Shown here one piece after another: positions 48,417 to 57,433 of a stretch of DNA of 64,000 bases. How positions within the stretch are numbered: the stretch's first letter is position 1; each line of letters opens with the position of its first letter. The stretch covers positions 62,001 through 126,000 of the forward strand of contig CACNRI010000002.1 of assembly GCA_902622845.1 (NCBI GenBank). Direction: 5' to 3'. The notes beneath the pieces were generated by a model. That model did not search any database. It saw nothing but the letters and a program-made list of their open reading frames with translations, and was not told the origin of the DNA. Source of the DNA: an uncultured SAR86 cluster bacterium. GTDB taxonomy: Bacteria; Pseudomonadota; Gammaproteobacteria; Magnimaribacterales; D2472. A program made the translations under genes and the position numbers.

Positions 48417-48949
48417 CTCAGTAAAATCTCTTCTTCACGAAATTCAAAATTGTCTTTTTTGGAATCCTCAACGAAATATTTTAGAGTCATTGAAACTGTT
48501 GGGAAAGCTAATTCATCCCATGGAATTTCTGACATTTCAACCAGCTTCACTTCACTACTTTCATTGGTTGGTCCAAAGGAGTCTGAAAGAAGTTTAGCTA
48601 GATAAAAAACGTGTATCTGACTGATATGCGGTAGACTTATGACAGTATATGGCTTAATTATTTCAGCTTTAGCTTGAGTTTCTTCTAATGTTTCTCTTAA
48701 TGCACCAGCTTGCATCGTTTCTGCATTTTCAAGAAAACCTGCCGGCAAGGTCCACTTATCTTTACGCGGATGAATACTTCTTTTAGCAATTAATATTTTA
48801 TTATCAAATGTTGATAATGTGCCCACTACTAGATTTGGATTTGTATAAAAAATTGTATGACAATCATTACAACAATATCGCTTTCGATTATCATCTTCAG
48901 GGATTTTAAATTCTAAATTTGAGCTTCCACAATTTGAACAATACTTCAC
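48413..48949 (-). CDS. NUDIX hydrolase with N-terminal zinc ribbon
   Basis: The N-terminal zinc ribbon has CSNC (Cys4, Cys7) and CCNDC (Cys26-Cys30), followed by the NUDIX fold. The NUDIX box reads GFLENAETMQAGALRETLEETQA: the glycine before the last position of the consensus is replaced by Gln, but the metal-binding REXXEE core is complete. Such ribbon-NUDIX proteins act on NADH, ADP-ribose or FAD-like dinucleotides. 178 residues, shorter than NudC (257). Single leftward gene, divergent from the next NUDIX gene with 43 bases between them. Confidence 0.82.
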   Translation of the reverse strand: MKYCSNCGSSNLEFKIPEDDNRKRYCCNDCHTIFYTNPNLVVGTLSTFDNKILIAKRSIHPRKDKWTLPAGFLENAETMQAGALRETLEETQAKAEIIKPYTVISLPHISQIHVFYLAKLLSDSFGPTNESSEVKLVEMSEIPWDELAFPTVSMTLKYFVEDSKKDNFEFREEEILLS

Positions 48950-48992
48950 AACTTAACCAATATTTTTTCTAAAAAAAGTTAAACTATCTTAA

Positions 48993-49568
48993 ATGATTTC
49001 TTCAATAAAAGATAAATTAAGTAATATTAATTATGATGCGACTACTGGAAACAGAAAAGCTGGCGTTATGATTTTATTATCAAAAATTAGTGACAAAAAT
49101 TTTTCAATTAAATTTACTTTGAGATCATCGAAAATGAAAACTCATGCAGGTGAAGTCAGTTTTCCAGGTGGAATGATGGAAGAGATTGATCACGATATTT
49201 TTCAGACTGCTCTTAGAGAATGTGAAGAAGAAATTAATCTCCAATCAACAAATTTAGAGATTCTAGGAAAAATGGATTATTTTATTTCGAGACATAAAGT
49301 AGAAGTTCATCCAGTTGTTGGATTTTTAGAAACTAATCAATCCTTTAAATCCAATTATGAAATAGATGAAATATTTGATGTCCCCATTTCATATTTACTT
49401 GATGAAGAAAATATTATTTGGCAAGAATTAGAAAGAGATGGAATTAAGTTCAAATCACCATCATGGAGTTATAATGGATTTAAAATTTGGGGACTTACTG
49501 CAATGATTACAACGATTTTTGTTAATGATTATTTTGATGCAGGAATAAAATTGGACTGGAAGCGATGA
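48993..49568 (+). CDS. NUDIX hydrolase, CoA pyrophosphatase type
   Basis: Matches the NudL/YeaB group, which cuts coenzyme A or its thioesters to phosphopantetheine and 3',5'-ADP. The UPF0035 motif is seen as [21 protein letters not shown], then the NUDIX box [25 protein letters not shown] with RECEEE intact. 191 residues (E. coli 192). First gene of a rightward chain (NUDIX, hexapeptide protein, SDR, alaS, lysC, pyrC). A TAAACT ends seven bases before the ATG, so this may be another leaderless message. Four-base overlap with the next gene. Confidence 0.87.
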   Translation: MISSIKDKLSNINYDATTGNRKAGVMILLSKISDKNFSIKFTLRSSKMKTHAGEVSFPGGMMEEIDHDIFQTALRECEEEINLQSTNLEILGKMDYFISRHKVEVHPVVGFLETNQSFKSNYEIDEIFDVPISYLLDEENIIWQELERDGIKFKSPSWSYNGFKIWGLTAMITTIFVNDYFDAGIKLDWKR

Positions 49569-50080
49569 TTTACGAACTAGATGGAAAAAAACCTAAAATG
49601 CGGGATGAAAATTACTGGATTGCCAGTAACGCTACCGTCGTAGGTGATGTTTTCTTAGATACAGATGCAAGTATTTGGTTTAATTGCGTAGTTAGAGGAG
49701 ACAATGAGCCAATTTCTATAGGGAAAGGGTCAAATATTCAAGAAGGTTCTATTATTCATACAGATCCTGGTTTCAAATGCACCATTGGTAATAATGTTAC
49801 CGTTGGGCACATGGTAATGCTTCATGGATGTGAAATAGGTGATGGTTCTCTAATTGGTATAAATTCAGTCATTCTAAATGGTGCAAAAATAGGTAAAAAC
49901 TGCATAATTGGAGCCAAAGCTTTAATTACTGAGAATGCTGTAATCCCTGATGGTTCAATGGTTATGGGCATTCCAGCAAAGGTAAAAAGAGAGTTATCGG
50001 AGGAAGAGCAACAACTACCAACTTTGAACTCAAAATTTTATGTTGAAAATTATAAAAGATATAAAAAAGGAGATTTTTAA
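49565..50080 (+). CDS. Gamma-carbonic-anhydrase-like hexapeptide-repeat protein
   Basis: A trimeric left-handed beta-helix protein of the YrdA/CaiE/PaaY group. Hexapeptide repeats run from residue about 18 to 135 (for example [49 protein letters not shown]). The metal-binding histidines are in [14 protein letters not shown]. 171 residues (YrdA 184). Carbonic anhydrase activity is shown for only some family members; thioesterase activity for others. The ATG overlaps the previous stop (ATGA) and the next gene starts right after its TAA with GGAG upstream. Confidence 0.86.
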   Translation: MIYELDGKKPKMRDENYWIASNATVVGDVFLDTDASIWFNCVVRGDNEPISIGKGSNIQEGSIIHTDPGFKCTIGNNVTVGHMVMLHGCEIGDGSLIGINSVILNGAKIGKNCIIGAKALITENAVIPDGSMVMGIPAKVKRELSEEEQQLPTLNSKFYVENYKRYKKGDF

Positions 50081-50872
50081 ATGTCATATGCAATAGTTAC
50101 AGGGGCTTCAGCCGGAATTGGAAAAGAAATAGCAATACAGCTTGCTGAAAGAGGTCACGATATTATTTTGACTGCTAGAAGAGAAAATAGATTACAAGAA
50201 CTAGCCTCAGAAATTAGAAGCAGGTATCAAGTAAATGTTGATTACATCACAGCTGATTTAGCTGAAGTTGATGCACCAGATCAAATTCATGAATTTTGTA
50301 AGAATAATAATTATGACGTAGAAATTCTTATCAATAATGCAGGTTATGGGTTACCAAAACCGTTTCATGAAGTTCCTATGGAAGATGAAGAAAAAAGCCT
50401 CAGAGTGCTAGCAATATCAGTAATAGCTCTAACAAAAAAGTTTGTGCCTGATCTTCTTGCAAGGGGCGGCGGAAAAGTTATGATTGTCTCTTCAGTGGCA
50501 TCTTTTGCTCCACCATCCGCAATCCAGACACTTTATGGACCAATTAAAACATTTATGAATAGATTTAGTGATTCTATAAATATAAATTACAAACGTAAGG
50601 GCATTTCTTCAACTTCAGTTTGCCCAGGCTATACAGTTACTGAATTCCATTCTGCATCAGGCACTCAAGAGCAAATGGACAAAGTTCCAGCATTTATGAA
50701 ATTAACTGCTGAGAGAGTAGCTAGAGAAGGACTTGATGCAATGTTTGCTGGCAAGCGTCTTTCTATCCCAAGTAAAAGATACAAGGTATTAGTCTTTCTT
50801 ATGACATATTTTTCATTTTTAATTAATATTTTTAGTAATGCACTTACAGGCGGCAGATACGAAAAAAAATGA
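50081..50872 (+). CDS. Short-chain dehydrogenase/reductase
   Basis: An NADP-dependent Rossmann oxidoreductase of the classical SDR type. TGASAGIGKEIA (residues 7-18) binds the cofactor, LINNAGYG stabilises the sheet, and the catalytic set is Ser in MIVSSVASF with Tyr and Lys in YGPIKTF. TARREN after strand 2 has the Arg that favours NADP. The last 30 residues contain a hydrophobic stretch (VLVFLMTYFSFLINIFSNAL), so it may sit on the membrane, as in steroid or fatty-acyl reductases of the DltE type. Substrate unknown. Overlaps alaS by four bases. Confidence 0.85.
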   Translation: MSYAIVTGASAGIGKEIAIQLAERGHDIILTARRENRLQELASEIRSRYQVNVDYITADLAEVDAPDQIHEFCKNNNYDVEILINNAGYGLPKPFHEVPMEDEEKSLRVLAISVIALTKKFVPDLLARGGGKVMIVSSVASFAPPSAIQTLYGPIKTFMNRFSDSININYKRKGISSTSVCPGYTVTEFHSASGTQEQMDKVPAFMKLTAERVAREGLDAMFAGKRLSIPSKRYKVLVFLMTYFSFLINIFSNALTGGRYEKK

Positions 50873-53439
50873 ATACTAATGAGATAAGAGAAGCATTTCT
50901 AGAATTCTTTAAAAGCAAGAATCATAATATTGTTTCTTCAAGTTCTCTCGTACCTAACAATGATGACACTTTGCTTTTCACTAATGCAGGCATGGTTCAG
51001 TTTAAAGATGTCTTTTTAGGCCAAGAAAAACTTAAATATTCCAGAGCCACCTCTTCCCAAAAATGTATTCGTGCTGGAGGTAAGCATAATGATCTTGAAA
51101 ATGTAGGCTATACACTTCGCCACCATACTTTTTTTGAAATGCTTGGGAACTTTAGCTTTGGTGACTATTTTAAAGAGGAGGCTATAGTTTTTGCATGGGA
51201 GTTTTTAACTGATGTTCTCAAACTAGATAAAGATAGGTTATGGATTACAGTTTATAAAGATGATGACGAGGCAAAAGAAATTTGGATAAATAAGATTGGC
51301 ATTGATCCGGATAGAATTGCGAAGCTTGGAGATAAAGATAATTTTTGGTCAATGGCTGATACTGGACCTTGCGGCCCTTGCTCAGAAATCTTTTTTGATC
51401 ATGGAGATAAATATGAAGGAACACCGCCAGGTGAAGATGGAGAAGAGGGCGACAGATTTGTTGAGATATGGAATTTAGTATTTATGCAATTCAACCGAGA
51501 TTCAGATGGCGTGCTGCATGATTTACCAAAGCCGTCAGTTGATACTGGAATGGGACTAGAAAGAATTGCTGCAGTAATGCAAGGAGTAGGATCAAACTAT
51601 GAAACTGATATCTTTTCAAATCTAATTAAAGAATCCGAGAAAGTGCTTGGAAGTGCTGGAGATGTCTCCCACAAAGTAATTGCTGACCATCTTAGATCTT
51701 CATGCTTCTTAATTTCAGATGATGTTTTTCCATCTAATGAAGGAAGAGGCTATGTTCTCAGAAGAATCCTGCGAAGAGCTATTAGGCACGGCTATAAGAT
51801 TGGAGCAGATAAGCCTTTTATGCATAAGTTAGTTAAAACTTTCGTTAACGCGATGGGTGATCCCTATCCACAACTAAAAAATGACGAAGAAAGAATTAAA
51901 AAACTCATCAAAAATGAAGAGACTCAGTTTTTACAAACTCTCGATAAAGGTATTCAAATTTTGGACTCCACTCTTGCAGAAGGGAATAAAGAAATTATTT
52001 CAGGAGATTTGGCCTTTAAGCTTCACGATACTTTTGGTTTCCCATTTGATCTGACGGCTGATATTGCAAGAGAAAAGGGTATTGACATTGATGAAGAAGG
52101 ATTCAAGAACAATATGGAATCTCAACAACAAATGTCAAAGGCATCAAGTTTGTTTGTGTCAAAGATTCCCACAGCAGAGGATATAAAGGAAACAGATTTT
52201 ATTGGTTATGAATATTTATCTTCAGACTCAAATGTAATAGCAATTTGGAATAAAAATGAAAAAGTTGAGCTTGCTAAAGAACCACAAGAGTACTTTATAG
52301 CACTTAACCAGACTTCAATTTATGCAGAGTCAGGTGGACAGGTTGGTGATAGAGGTATGTTTAAATCTAAAAATGCAGAGGGTAGTATTTTAGATTGCAA
52401 AAAATCTGGAAAAGTTTTTATGCACCTTATAAAGTTAGACAAAGGAAGCATAAAAATTGATGATAAAATTGAAGTTAACGTGAATAAAGAAAAAAGAGAG
52501 AAAACCGAAGCTCATCATTCTGCTACCCATTTAGTCCATGCTGCACTAAAAAGGGTTTTAGGAGATCATGTTAAGCAAAAGGGTTCCCTTGTTGATGAGC
52601 ACAAACTCAGATTTGACTTCTCCCATGATGAATCTTTATCAGATGAAGAGATATCCAAAATTGAAGATTTAGTAAATCAAGAAATACTAAAGAATTCTGC
52701 TGTAAGCACAAAAATAATGGATTTAGAAGATGCTAAGAATTCAGGTGCAGAGTCTTTATTTGGTGAAAAGTATGAAGATCAGGTAAGAGTCTTATCTATT
52801 GGTGAAGATGATTTTTCTCTTGAGCTTTGTGGTGGAACACATATCTCAAGAACAGGGGATCTTGGTATTTTCATTATAATAAGTCAAAGCAGTGTAGCCT
52901 CTGGTATTAGAAGAATTGAGGCATTGTCTGGTCCTAGAGCTCAAGAATATTTATCAAATCTTAAAAATCAAACTATTCAACTCCAAAAACTATTAAATGC
53001 TCCTGCTGAAGAAATTGAAGATAAGGTGAGTAAGCTTTTAAAGGAAAATAAAAGCTTAAAAAAAGGCGGTAAAACCGCCAAAGCAGCCACAATTAAATCC
53101 TCTAATACTCATGATATTGATAACTTTAAATTAGTAATTGAAGAGGCAGAATCAGAGGATATAAAAGAATTAAGACCACTACTCGATGAAAAAGCGAAAA
53201 ATGCAAATAATTCTATCTTTATTATTCTAAGTTCTAAAAACGAAACATTAACTATTCTCTGTTCCGTATCAAAAGACCTTCAATCGAGAATTTCAGCAAA
53301 AGATCTCATTAATGCTTTAACGTCACCTATCGAAGGTAAAGGGGGTGGAAGAGTAGAATTTGCTCAAGGCGCAGGTAAGCCTTCCGATAGAGAAAAATTT
53401 GTTTCTGATATCCCTAATATCGTACAATCGCTCGCATAA
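50869..53439 (+). CDS. alaS: Alanyl-tRNA synthetase
   Basis: Class II synthetase. Catalytic motif 1 and 2 area is RHHTFFEMLGNFSFGDYFKEE, motif 3 is GMGLERIAAVMQG; the editing domain has HHSATHLVHAALKRVLG and the zinc motif LCGGTHISRTGDLG; the C-Ala domain ends GKGGGRVEFAQGAGKP. Length 856 (E. coli 876). The chain alaS-lysC matches the order found in other gammaproteobacteria, though recX/recA are not upstream here. Followed by lysC nine bases later. Confidence 0.97.
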   Translation: MNTNEIREAFLEFFKSKNHNIVSSSSLVPNNDDTLLFTNAGMVQFKDVFLGQEKLKYSRATSSQKCIRAGGKHNDLENVGYTLRHHTFFEMLGNFSFGDYFKEEAIVFAWEFLTDVLKLDKDRLWITVYKDDDEAKEIWINKIGIDPDRIAKLGDKDNFWSMADTGPCGPCSEIFFDHGDKYEGTPPGEDGEEGDRFVEIWNLVFMQFNRDSDGVLHDLPKPSVDTGMGLERIAAVMQGVGSNYETDIFSNLIKESEKVLGSAGDVSHKVIADHLRSSCFLISDDVFPSNEGRGYVLRRILRRAIRHGYKIGADKPFMHKLVKTFVNAMGDPYPQLKNDEERIKKLIKNEETQFLQTLDKGIQILDSTLAEGNKEIISGDLAFKLHDTFGFPFDLTADIAREKGIDIDEEGFKNNMESQQQMSKASSLFVSKIPTAEDIKETDFIGYEYLSSDSNVIAIWNKNEKVELAKEPQEYFIALNQTSIYAESGGQVGDRGMFKSKNAEGSILDCKKSGKVFMHLIKLDKGSIKIDDKIEVNVNKEKREKTEAHHSATHLVHAALKRVLGDHVKQKGSLVDEHKLRFDFSHDESLSDEEISKIEDLVNQEILKNSAVSTKIMDLEDAKNSGAESLFGEKYEDQVRVLSIGEDDFSLELCGGTHISRTGDLGIFIIISQSSVASGIRRIEALSGPRAQEYLSNLKNQTIQLQKLLNAPAEEIEDKVSKLLKENKSLKKGGKTAKAATIKSSNTHDIDNFKLVIEEAESEDIKELRPLLDEKAKNANNSIFIILSSKNETLTILCSVSKDLQSRISAKDLINALTSPIEGKGGGRVEFAQGAGKPSDREKFVSDIPNIVQSLA

Positions 53440-53448
53440 ATTTTTCTT

Positions 53449-54663
53449 ATGCAACAAGTTATAGTTCAAAAATTTGGAGGTACATCTGTTGGCTCGGGAG
53501 AGCGTATAGCTGCAGTTGCTGAAATCATTAAAAATGAGGCAGAGATTAACACTGTTGTAGTTGTTGTATCAGCAATGGCAGGAGAGACTGATCGACTTAT
53601 AGAACTCTCAAAATTATTTGGAGATAATCCGAATACAAGAGAATTTGATGCCCTGATATCAACTGGTGAGAAAGTAAGCGCATCTCTTTTAGCTATGGCC
53701 CTCAACTCTCTTGGCTTGAAAGCCAAATCTTATTCAGCTGCTCAAGTTTCACTTAAAACTACATCTAACTTTTCAAAGGCTAAGATTTTGGATATAGATA
53801 AAACAAAAATGGAAGAGATTCTTGCAGATGGCTCAATTCCAATTATTACCGGTTTCCAAGGAATAACTGAAACTGGAGAAGTTACTACCTTAGGAAGAGG
53901 TGGATCTGATACTACTGCTGTTGCAATTGCTGCTTCTCTTAAAGCTAACCGTTGTGATATTTATACGGATGTTGATGGCATTTACACTACAGACCCAAGA
54001 ATTGTTCCCAATGCAAAGAAACTTGATGCAATTTCAATGGAAGGCATGCTTGAGCTTGCAGGACAAGGAGCTAAAGTCATTCAAATAAGAGCTGTAGAAT
54101 TCGCAAATAAATTTAAGGTTCCTGTGAGAGTTTTATCGAGCTTTTCATCAGGTACTGGTACTATGATAACTTTAGAGAATGATACTATGGAAAATGCAGA
54201 AATTTCAGGAATAGCCTTCCAAACAGACCAAACAAAAGTAACTTTTACTGCGGTTGAAGATACTCCAGGCATAGCATCAAAGATACTTGGTCCGCTGAGT
54301 GAATTAGATATGAAAGTTGATGTTATTGTTCAAAATGTTGGAATTGAAGGCAAGACGGATTTTACTTTTACCATAGCAACCGAGGAAAAAAGTTTGTTGG
54401 ATGAAGCAATTAACAATATTCAAAAATCCATAAACTATAAAGAAGTAATAATTGACGATGAAATTGCTAAAGTTTCTATTGTTGGTGTTGGAATTAGGTC
54501 TCATGCTGGAGTTGCAGCAAAAGCTTTCCAAGCGTTATCTGAAAACGAAATAAATATTGGCATGATTAGCACATCCGAAATTAAGTTGACTTTGGTTATC
54601 AAAAAAGATGATCTTGAAAAAGCCGTAAAAGTCTTACATGATGTATTTGAGCTAGATAAATAA
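53449..54663 (+). CDS. lysC: Aspartate kinase, lysine-sensitive ACT type
   Basis: Phosphorylates aspartate, entry to lysine, threonine and methionine synthesis. KFGGTSVGS (Lys8) binds ATP, SALLAMALNSLG is the linker, TTLGRGGSDTTAVAIAASL the aspartate loop, and two ACT domains (residues about 265-404) provide feedback control. Length 404 is that of the single-function alpha-type enzyme in pseudomonads. There is no fused homoserine dehydrogenase. One base overlap with pyrC (TAATG). asd, the next enzyme, is at 24.8 kb. Confidence 0.95.
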   Translation: MQQVIVQKFGGTSVGSGERIAAVAEIIKNEAEINTVVVVVSAMAGETDRLIELSKLFGDNPNTREFDALISTGEKVSASLLAMALNSLGLKAKSYSAAQVSLKTTSNFSKAKILDIDKTKMEEILADGSIPIITGFQGITETGEVTTLGRGGSDTTAVAIAASLKANRCDIYTDVDGIYTTDPRIVPNAKKLDAISMEGMLELAGQGAKVIQIRAVEFANKFKVPVRVLSSFSSGTGTMITLENDTMENAEISGIAFQTDQTKVTFTAVEDTPGIASKILGPLSELDMKVDVIVQNVGIEGKTDFTFTIATEEKSLLDEAINNIQKSINYKEVIIDDEIAKVSIVGVGIRSHAGVAAKAFQALSENEINIGMISTSEIKLTLVIKKDDLEKAVKVLHDVFELDK

Positions 54664-55997
54664 TGTATGACTTAGTCCTTAAAAACTGCAATGTTATCAA
54701 TGAAAATGTTGAATCACAGGTAGATATTGCAATTAAAAATCAAAGAATTGAAAAAATAGCTGCTTCAATTGATTCAGAATCTTCAGAAGAACTAGATTTA
54801 TCAGGAAAGCTTGTAATTCCTGGTCTTATTGATGATCAAGTTCATTTTAGAGAACCAGGCCTAACCCACAAAGGTGAAATTGCCAGTGAATCAAAGGCCG
54901 CTCTTGCCGGGGGCGTAACAAGTTATTTTGAGATGCCTAATGTAAATCCTAATACCTCTACTATTGAGAATTTAGAGAAAAAGTTTGAGATGGCCTCATC
55001 AAAATCCGTTGGTAATTACTCATTTTATTTAGGTGCAACAAATGACAATATTGAAGAGATAAAAAAACATGATCCAAAAACCTCATGTGGCCTCAAAGTA
55101 TTTATGGGAGCATCTACTGGTGATTTACTGGTTGATAAATATGAATCGCTTGAGCAGATTTTTGAACATTGTCCTACAAATATTGTCACTCACTGTGAAG
55201 ATCCTAAAAGATTAGTGGAAAATGAGAGACTATACAAAGAAAAGTATGGCGACAAGCTCGAAGCTGCTCATCATGCAGTTATAAGAGATGAGGAATGTTG
55301 CTATTTATCCAGTTCATTAGCTGTTGGGCTGGCAAAAAGATTTGGGTCTAATTTGCATGTTCTTCACCTTTCCACAGCAAGGGAAATGGAATTATTTACA
55401 ACTGATCCAATTGAGAACAAACATATTACTGCTGAGGGTTGTGTTCATCACCTAACTTTTAGCGACAAAGATTATGAAGATCTTGGTAATTTTATTGTTT
55501 GCAATCCCTCAATTAAAACAGAGGAAGACAGACTTGGAATTATTGAAGCCGTAAAAGCAAATAAAATTGACATTTTCGCAACCGATCATGCTCCTCATAC
55601 TTTTGAAGAAAAAAGCCAAAAATATCCAAATATTCCTGCAGGTATTCCTTTAGTTCAGCACTCTCTTCAGATGCTACTCGAGTTTTATTTTGATGATATT
55701 TTCTCTTTAGAAATGATCGTCGAAAAGTCCAGTCATAATGTTGCAAAGAGATTCAATATCAAAGATAGAGGATTCCTAAGGGAAGGGTACTTCGCAGATA
55801 TAACATGTGTGGATATGGATAAAACCTATACAGTAAATAAAGAAAATATCTTACATAAATGTGGGTGGTCCCCTCTAGAAAATAGAACAATGCGCTCATC
55901 AATTCATGCAACCATCCTCAATGGAAATATTGCTTATAAAGAAGGGCAATTTTCTGAGTCTTTGAATTTTGGTCATAGACTAGAATTCGATAATTAG
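54663..55997 (+). CDS. pyrC: Dihydroorotase, class with Q-x-H metal motif
   Basis: Third step of UMP synthesis. The amidohydrolase metal motif normally HxH is Q-V-H here (Asp58-Gln59-Val60-His61 in IDDQVHFREPG), a variant I recall from other bacterial dihydroorotases such as those in Bacteroidetes. GLKVFMGASTGDLL, THCEDPKR, LHLSTAREMELF and FATDHAPHT supply the other ligands. Length 444 belongs to the long multifunctional-type family, not to short E. coli PyrC (348). It is the last gene in the chain and overlaps lysC by one base. Allantoinase is a relative, but the pathway partner pyrD favours dihydroorotase. Confidence 0.88.
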   Translation: MYDLVLKNCNVINENVESQVDIAIKNQRIEKIAASIDSESSEELDLSGKLVIPGLIDDQVHFREPGLTHKGEIASESKAALAGGVTSYFEMPNVNPNTSTIENLEKKFEMASSKSVGNYSFYLGATNDNIEEIKKHDPKTSCGLKVFMGASTGDLLVDKYESLEQIFEHCPTNIVTHCEDPKRLVENERLYKEKYGDKLEAAHHAVIRDEECCYLSSSLAVGLAKRFGSNLHVLHLSTAREMELFTTDPIENKHITAEGCVHHLTFSDKDYEDLGNFIVCNPSIKTEEDRLGIIEAVKANKIDIFATDHAPHTFEEKSQKYPNIPAGIPLVQHSLQMLLEFYFDDIFSLEMIVEKSSHNVAKRFNIKDRGFLREGYFADITCVDMDKTYTVNKENILHKCGWSPLENRTMRSSIHATILNGNIAYKEGQFSESLNFGHRLEFDN

Positions 55998-56024
55998 AAT
56001 CGTTAAGCATCATAAAATTGTCTG

Positions 56025-56030
56025 TATAAT
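56025..56030 (+). promoter_or_regulatory. -10 hexamer of tRNA-Ser
   Basis: TATAAT nine bases before the first base of tRNA-Ser, with a weak TTAAGC at 56003-56008 (16-base spacer). Initiation near 56037 would leave a 5' leader of about three bases before RNase P cleavage. Confidence 0.5.
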
Positions 56031-56039
56031 AAAAAACTC

Positions 56040-56129
56040 GGAGAGTTGGCTGAGTGGTCGAAAGCGCCTCCCTGCTAAGGAGGTATACGGGTAACTGTAT
56101 CGAGGGTTCGAATCCCTCACTCTCCGCCA
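56040..56129 (+). tRNA. tRNA-Ser (anticodon GCT)
   Basis: A 90-base class II tRNA with a long variable arm. GGAGAGT pairs with ACTCTCC, the gene encodes CCA at 56127-56129, the anticodon loop CTGCTAA has GCT at 56074-56076, and GGTTCGAATCC forms the T-arm. It is followed after 14 bases by a small protein gene with no terminator between. Confidence 0.97.
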
Positions 56130-56143
56130 TTTTGGAGAAAAAT

Positions 56144-56509
56144 ATGAATGATAATGAAATGATAAAGGATTGTATTCAGTTATATTTTGATGGATGTTAT
56201 GAGTCTGATCCTGAAAAAATTAAAGCTTCTTTTAATCCAAATGCTTCCATAACAGGGTATCTCCCAGATGGTTTTCATGAAATGAGTGTTGATGATTTTG
56301 CTGGTTTTGTAGCGTCGCAACAGCCATCACCGATGGAAAATAATGATGAAAAGATGCTAGAAATAATCTCATGTGAAGTTTATGGAAATACTGCAGCTGT
56401 TAAAGTTAGAGAAGCATACCTAGGAATGATTTTTATAGATTGTTTATCCTTTTTAAAGAAAGATGATGAATGGAAAATTTATACAAAGCTTTTTCATGTA
56501 GAATCTTAA
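56144..56509 (+). CDS. NTF2-like (SnoaL / lumazine-binding-like) protein
   Basis: A 121-residue cytoplasmic protein with a cone-shaped NTF2 fold pattern: helix MIKDCIQLYFDGCYESDPEKIKASFNPNASITGYLPDG, then IISCEVYGNTAAVKVREAYLG and DCLSFLKKDDEWKIYTKLFHVE. Proteins with this outline serve as isomerases, dehydratases or subunits of other enzymes; no catalytic role can be assigned. The ATG at 56144 with TTTGGAG upstream is preferred; the frame is open further 5' but would run into tRNA-Ser. Probably transcribed together with the tRNA. Confidence 0.8.
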   Translation: MNDNEMIKDCIQLYFDGCYESDPEKIKASFNPNASITGYLPDGFHEMSVDDFAGFVASQQPSPMENNDEKMLEIISCEVYGNTAAVKVREAYLGMIFIDCLSFLKKDDEWKIYTKLFHVES

Positions 56510-56538
56510 ATAATATCTTTTTATAAAAAAGTCACTAT

Positions 56539-56567
56539 TTGATTATTTTTTTTGTAATATAAATACT
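56539..56567 (+). promoter_or_regulatory. Possible promoter of the two-repeat lipoprotein gene
   Basis: TTGATT at 56539-56544, 17 bases, AATACT at 56562-56567. CGGAG follows ten bases before the ATG at 56591 as ribosome site. Moderate match only. Confidence 0.35.
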
Positions 56568-56590
56568 TATTAATTTTTTTCGGAGATTTT

Positions 56591-57355
56591 ATGAATATAA
56601 TTCAAAAAAGTTTGTTGTCCATTTTTTCAATAATTTTTATTGTTAGTTGCTCTAACTCAATGGATGATGCTGATGCTCAACAAACTGTTTACTTTAATCA
56701 ATTCATTCCTTGTGTTGCTGGTCCTGATTATTCAGAAGAAACAATGAAGAATTTTGTTGCTGAATGGAATGAATTAGTAGCAGTATATGATGAAATGGTT
56801 TGGGCTGGAGGTTATGCTCCAGCAAGTGGTCAACAGAACGGCTGGTGGGAACTTCAATGGACTTCAAAGGATGCTGCAGATGCTGCATGGGAGTCTTGGC
56901 TCTCTAATGCAGAAGCTCAAGAATGGGATCAGTCATCAAGAAATGTATTGGATTGTGATAATACTAAAGTTGGTGATTTTGTTTTTCATAGCTCAGGAAT
57001 TACTTCCCCAGACTTTGATTGGACATCATTTACTACTGAATCTTTTGCATGTAGATTTACTGATGGAACGACAGAAGAGGATTTAATGGCAGATATGGCT
57101 CTATTTAACCAGTGGGTTGCTGACAATGGAACTGGAGATCCTTTTACCTATGGCGTTTATATTCCAAAAGATTCTAGTGATCCTTATGATTTTTATTGGC
57201 TTAACTGGCATCAAAATATCAAGGCTTTAGAGGCTGGGAATATGAATTGGATTGAAAGCGGTGCTGATATGCAGGCAGCATTTGACAAACATTCTTCATG
57301 TGATGATTCACAGTTGTGGAATAGTGCTGAATTTAAAAATGAGCTAAACAGTTAA
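56591..57355 (+). CDS. Exported lipoprotein with two tandem related domains
   Basis: A 254-residue protein. The signal peptide ends in IVSC (lipobox, cysteine about residue 20), so it should be lipidated. The mature part appears to be an internal duplication: residues about 35-130 and 150-250 both show F-x-x-C, an acidic E-rich start, a W-N/F-N-Q-W helix, G-G-Y-x-P or G-V-Y-I-P, a WWELQW or FYWLNW strand, a Trp-rich helix and a terminal cysteine with Asp (DCDN and SCDD). The pattern resembles a pair of ferredoxin-like, dimeric alpha-beta barrel domains, acidic and rich in tryptophan. Not recognised as a named family. Ends at a strong terminator. Confidence 0.7.
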   Translation: MNIIQKSLLSIFSIIFIVSCSNSMDDADAQQTVYFNQFIPCVAGPDYSEETMKNFVAEWNELVAVYDEMVWAGGYAPASGQQNGWWELQWTSKDAADAAWESWLSNAEAQEWDQSSRNVLDCDNTKVGDFVFHSSGITSPDFDWTSFTTESFACRFTDGTTEEDLMADMALFNQWVADNGTGDPFTYGVYIPKDSSDPYDFYWLNWHQNIKALEAGNMNWIESGADMQAAFDKHSSCDDSQLWNSAEFKNELNS

Positions 57356-57371
57356 ATCTTAACTTTTTATT

Positions 57372-57397
57372 AAAGGCCGCTCTTGCGGCCTTTTTTT
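57372..57397 (+). terminator. Rho-independent terminator after the lipoprotein gene
   Basis: A perfect nine-base stem AAAGGCCGC/GCGGCCTTT with a four-base loop and a run of seven T after the GCC. The clearest terminator in the window; it separates the lipoprotein from the photolyase-related operon. Confidence 0.92.
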
Positions 57398-57433
57398 ATT
57401 GAATTAAAAAATTAAATCATTAAGTAAAGTTAA

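Noticed and set aside
54663..55997. Inactive dihydroorotase because the HxH motif is QxH
   Set aside because: The same Q variant is one I recall in otherwise functional bacterial dihydroorotases and all other ligand motifs are present.
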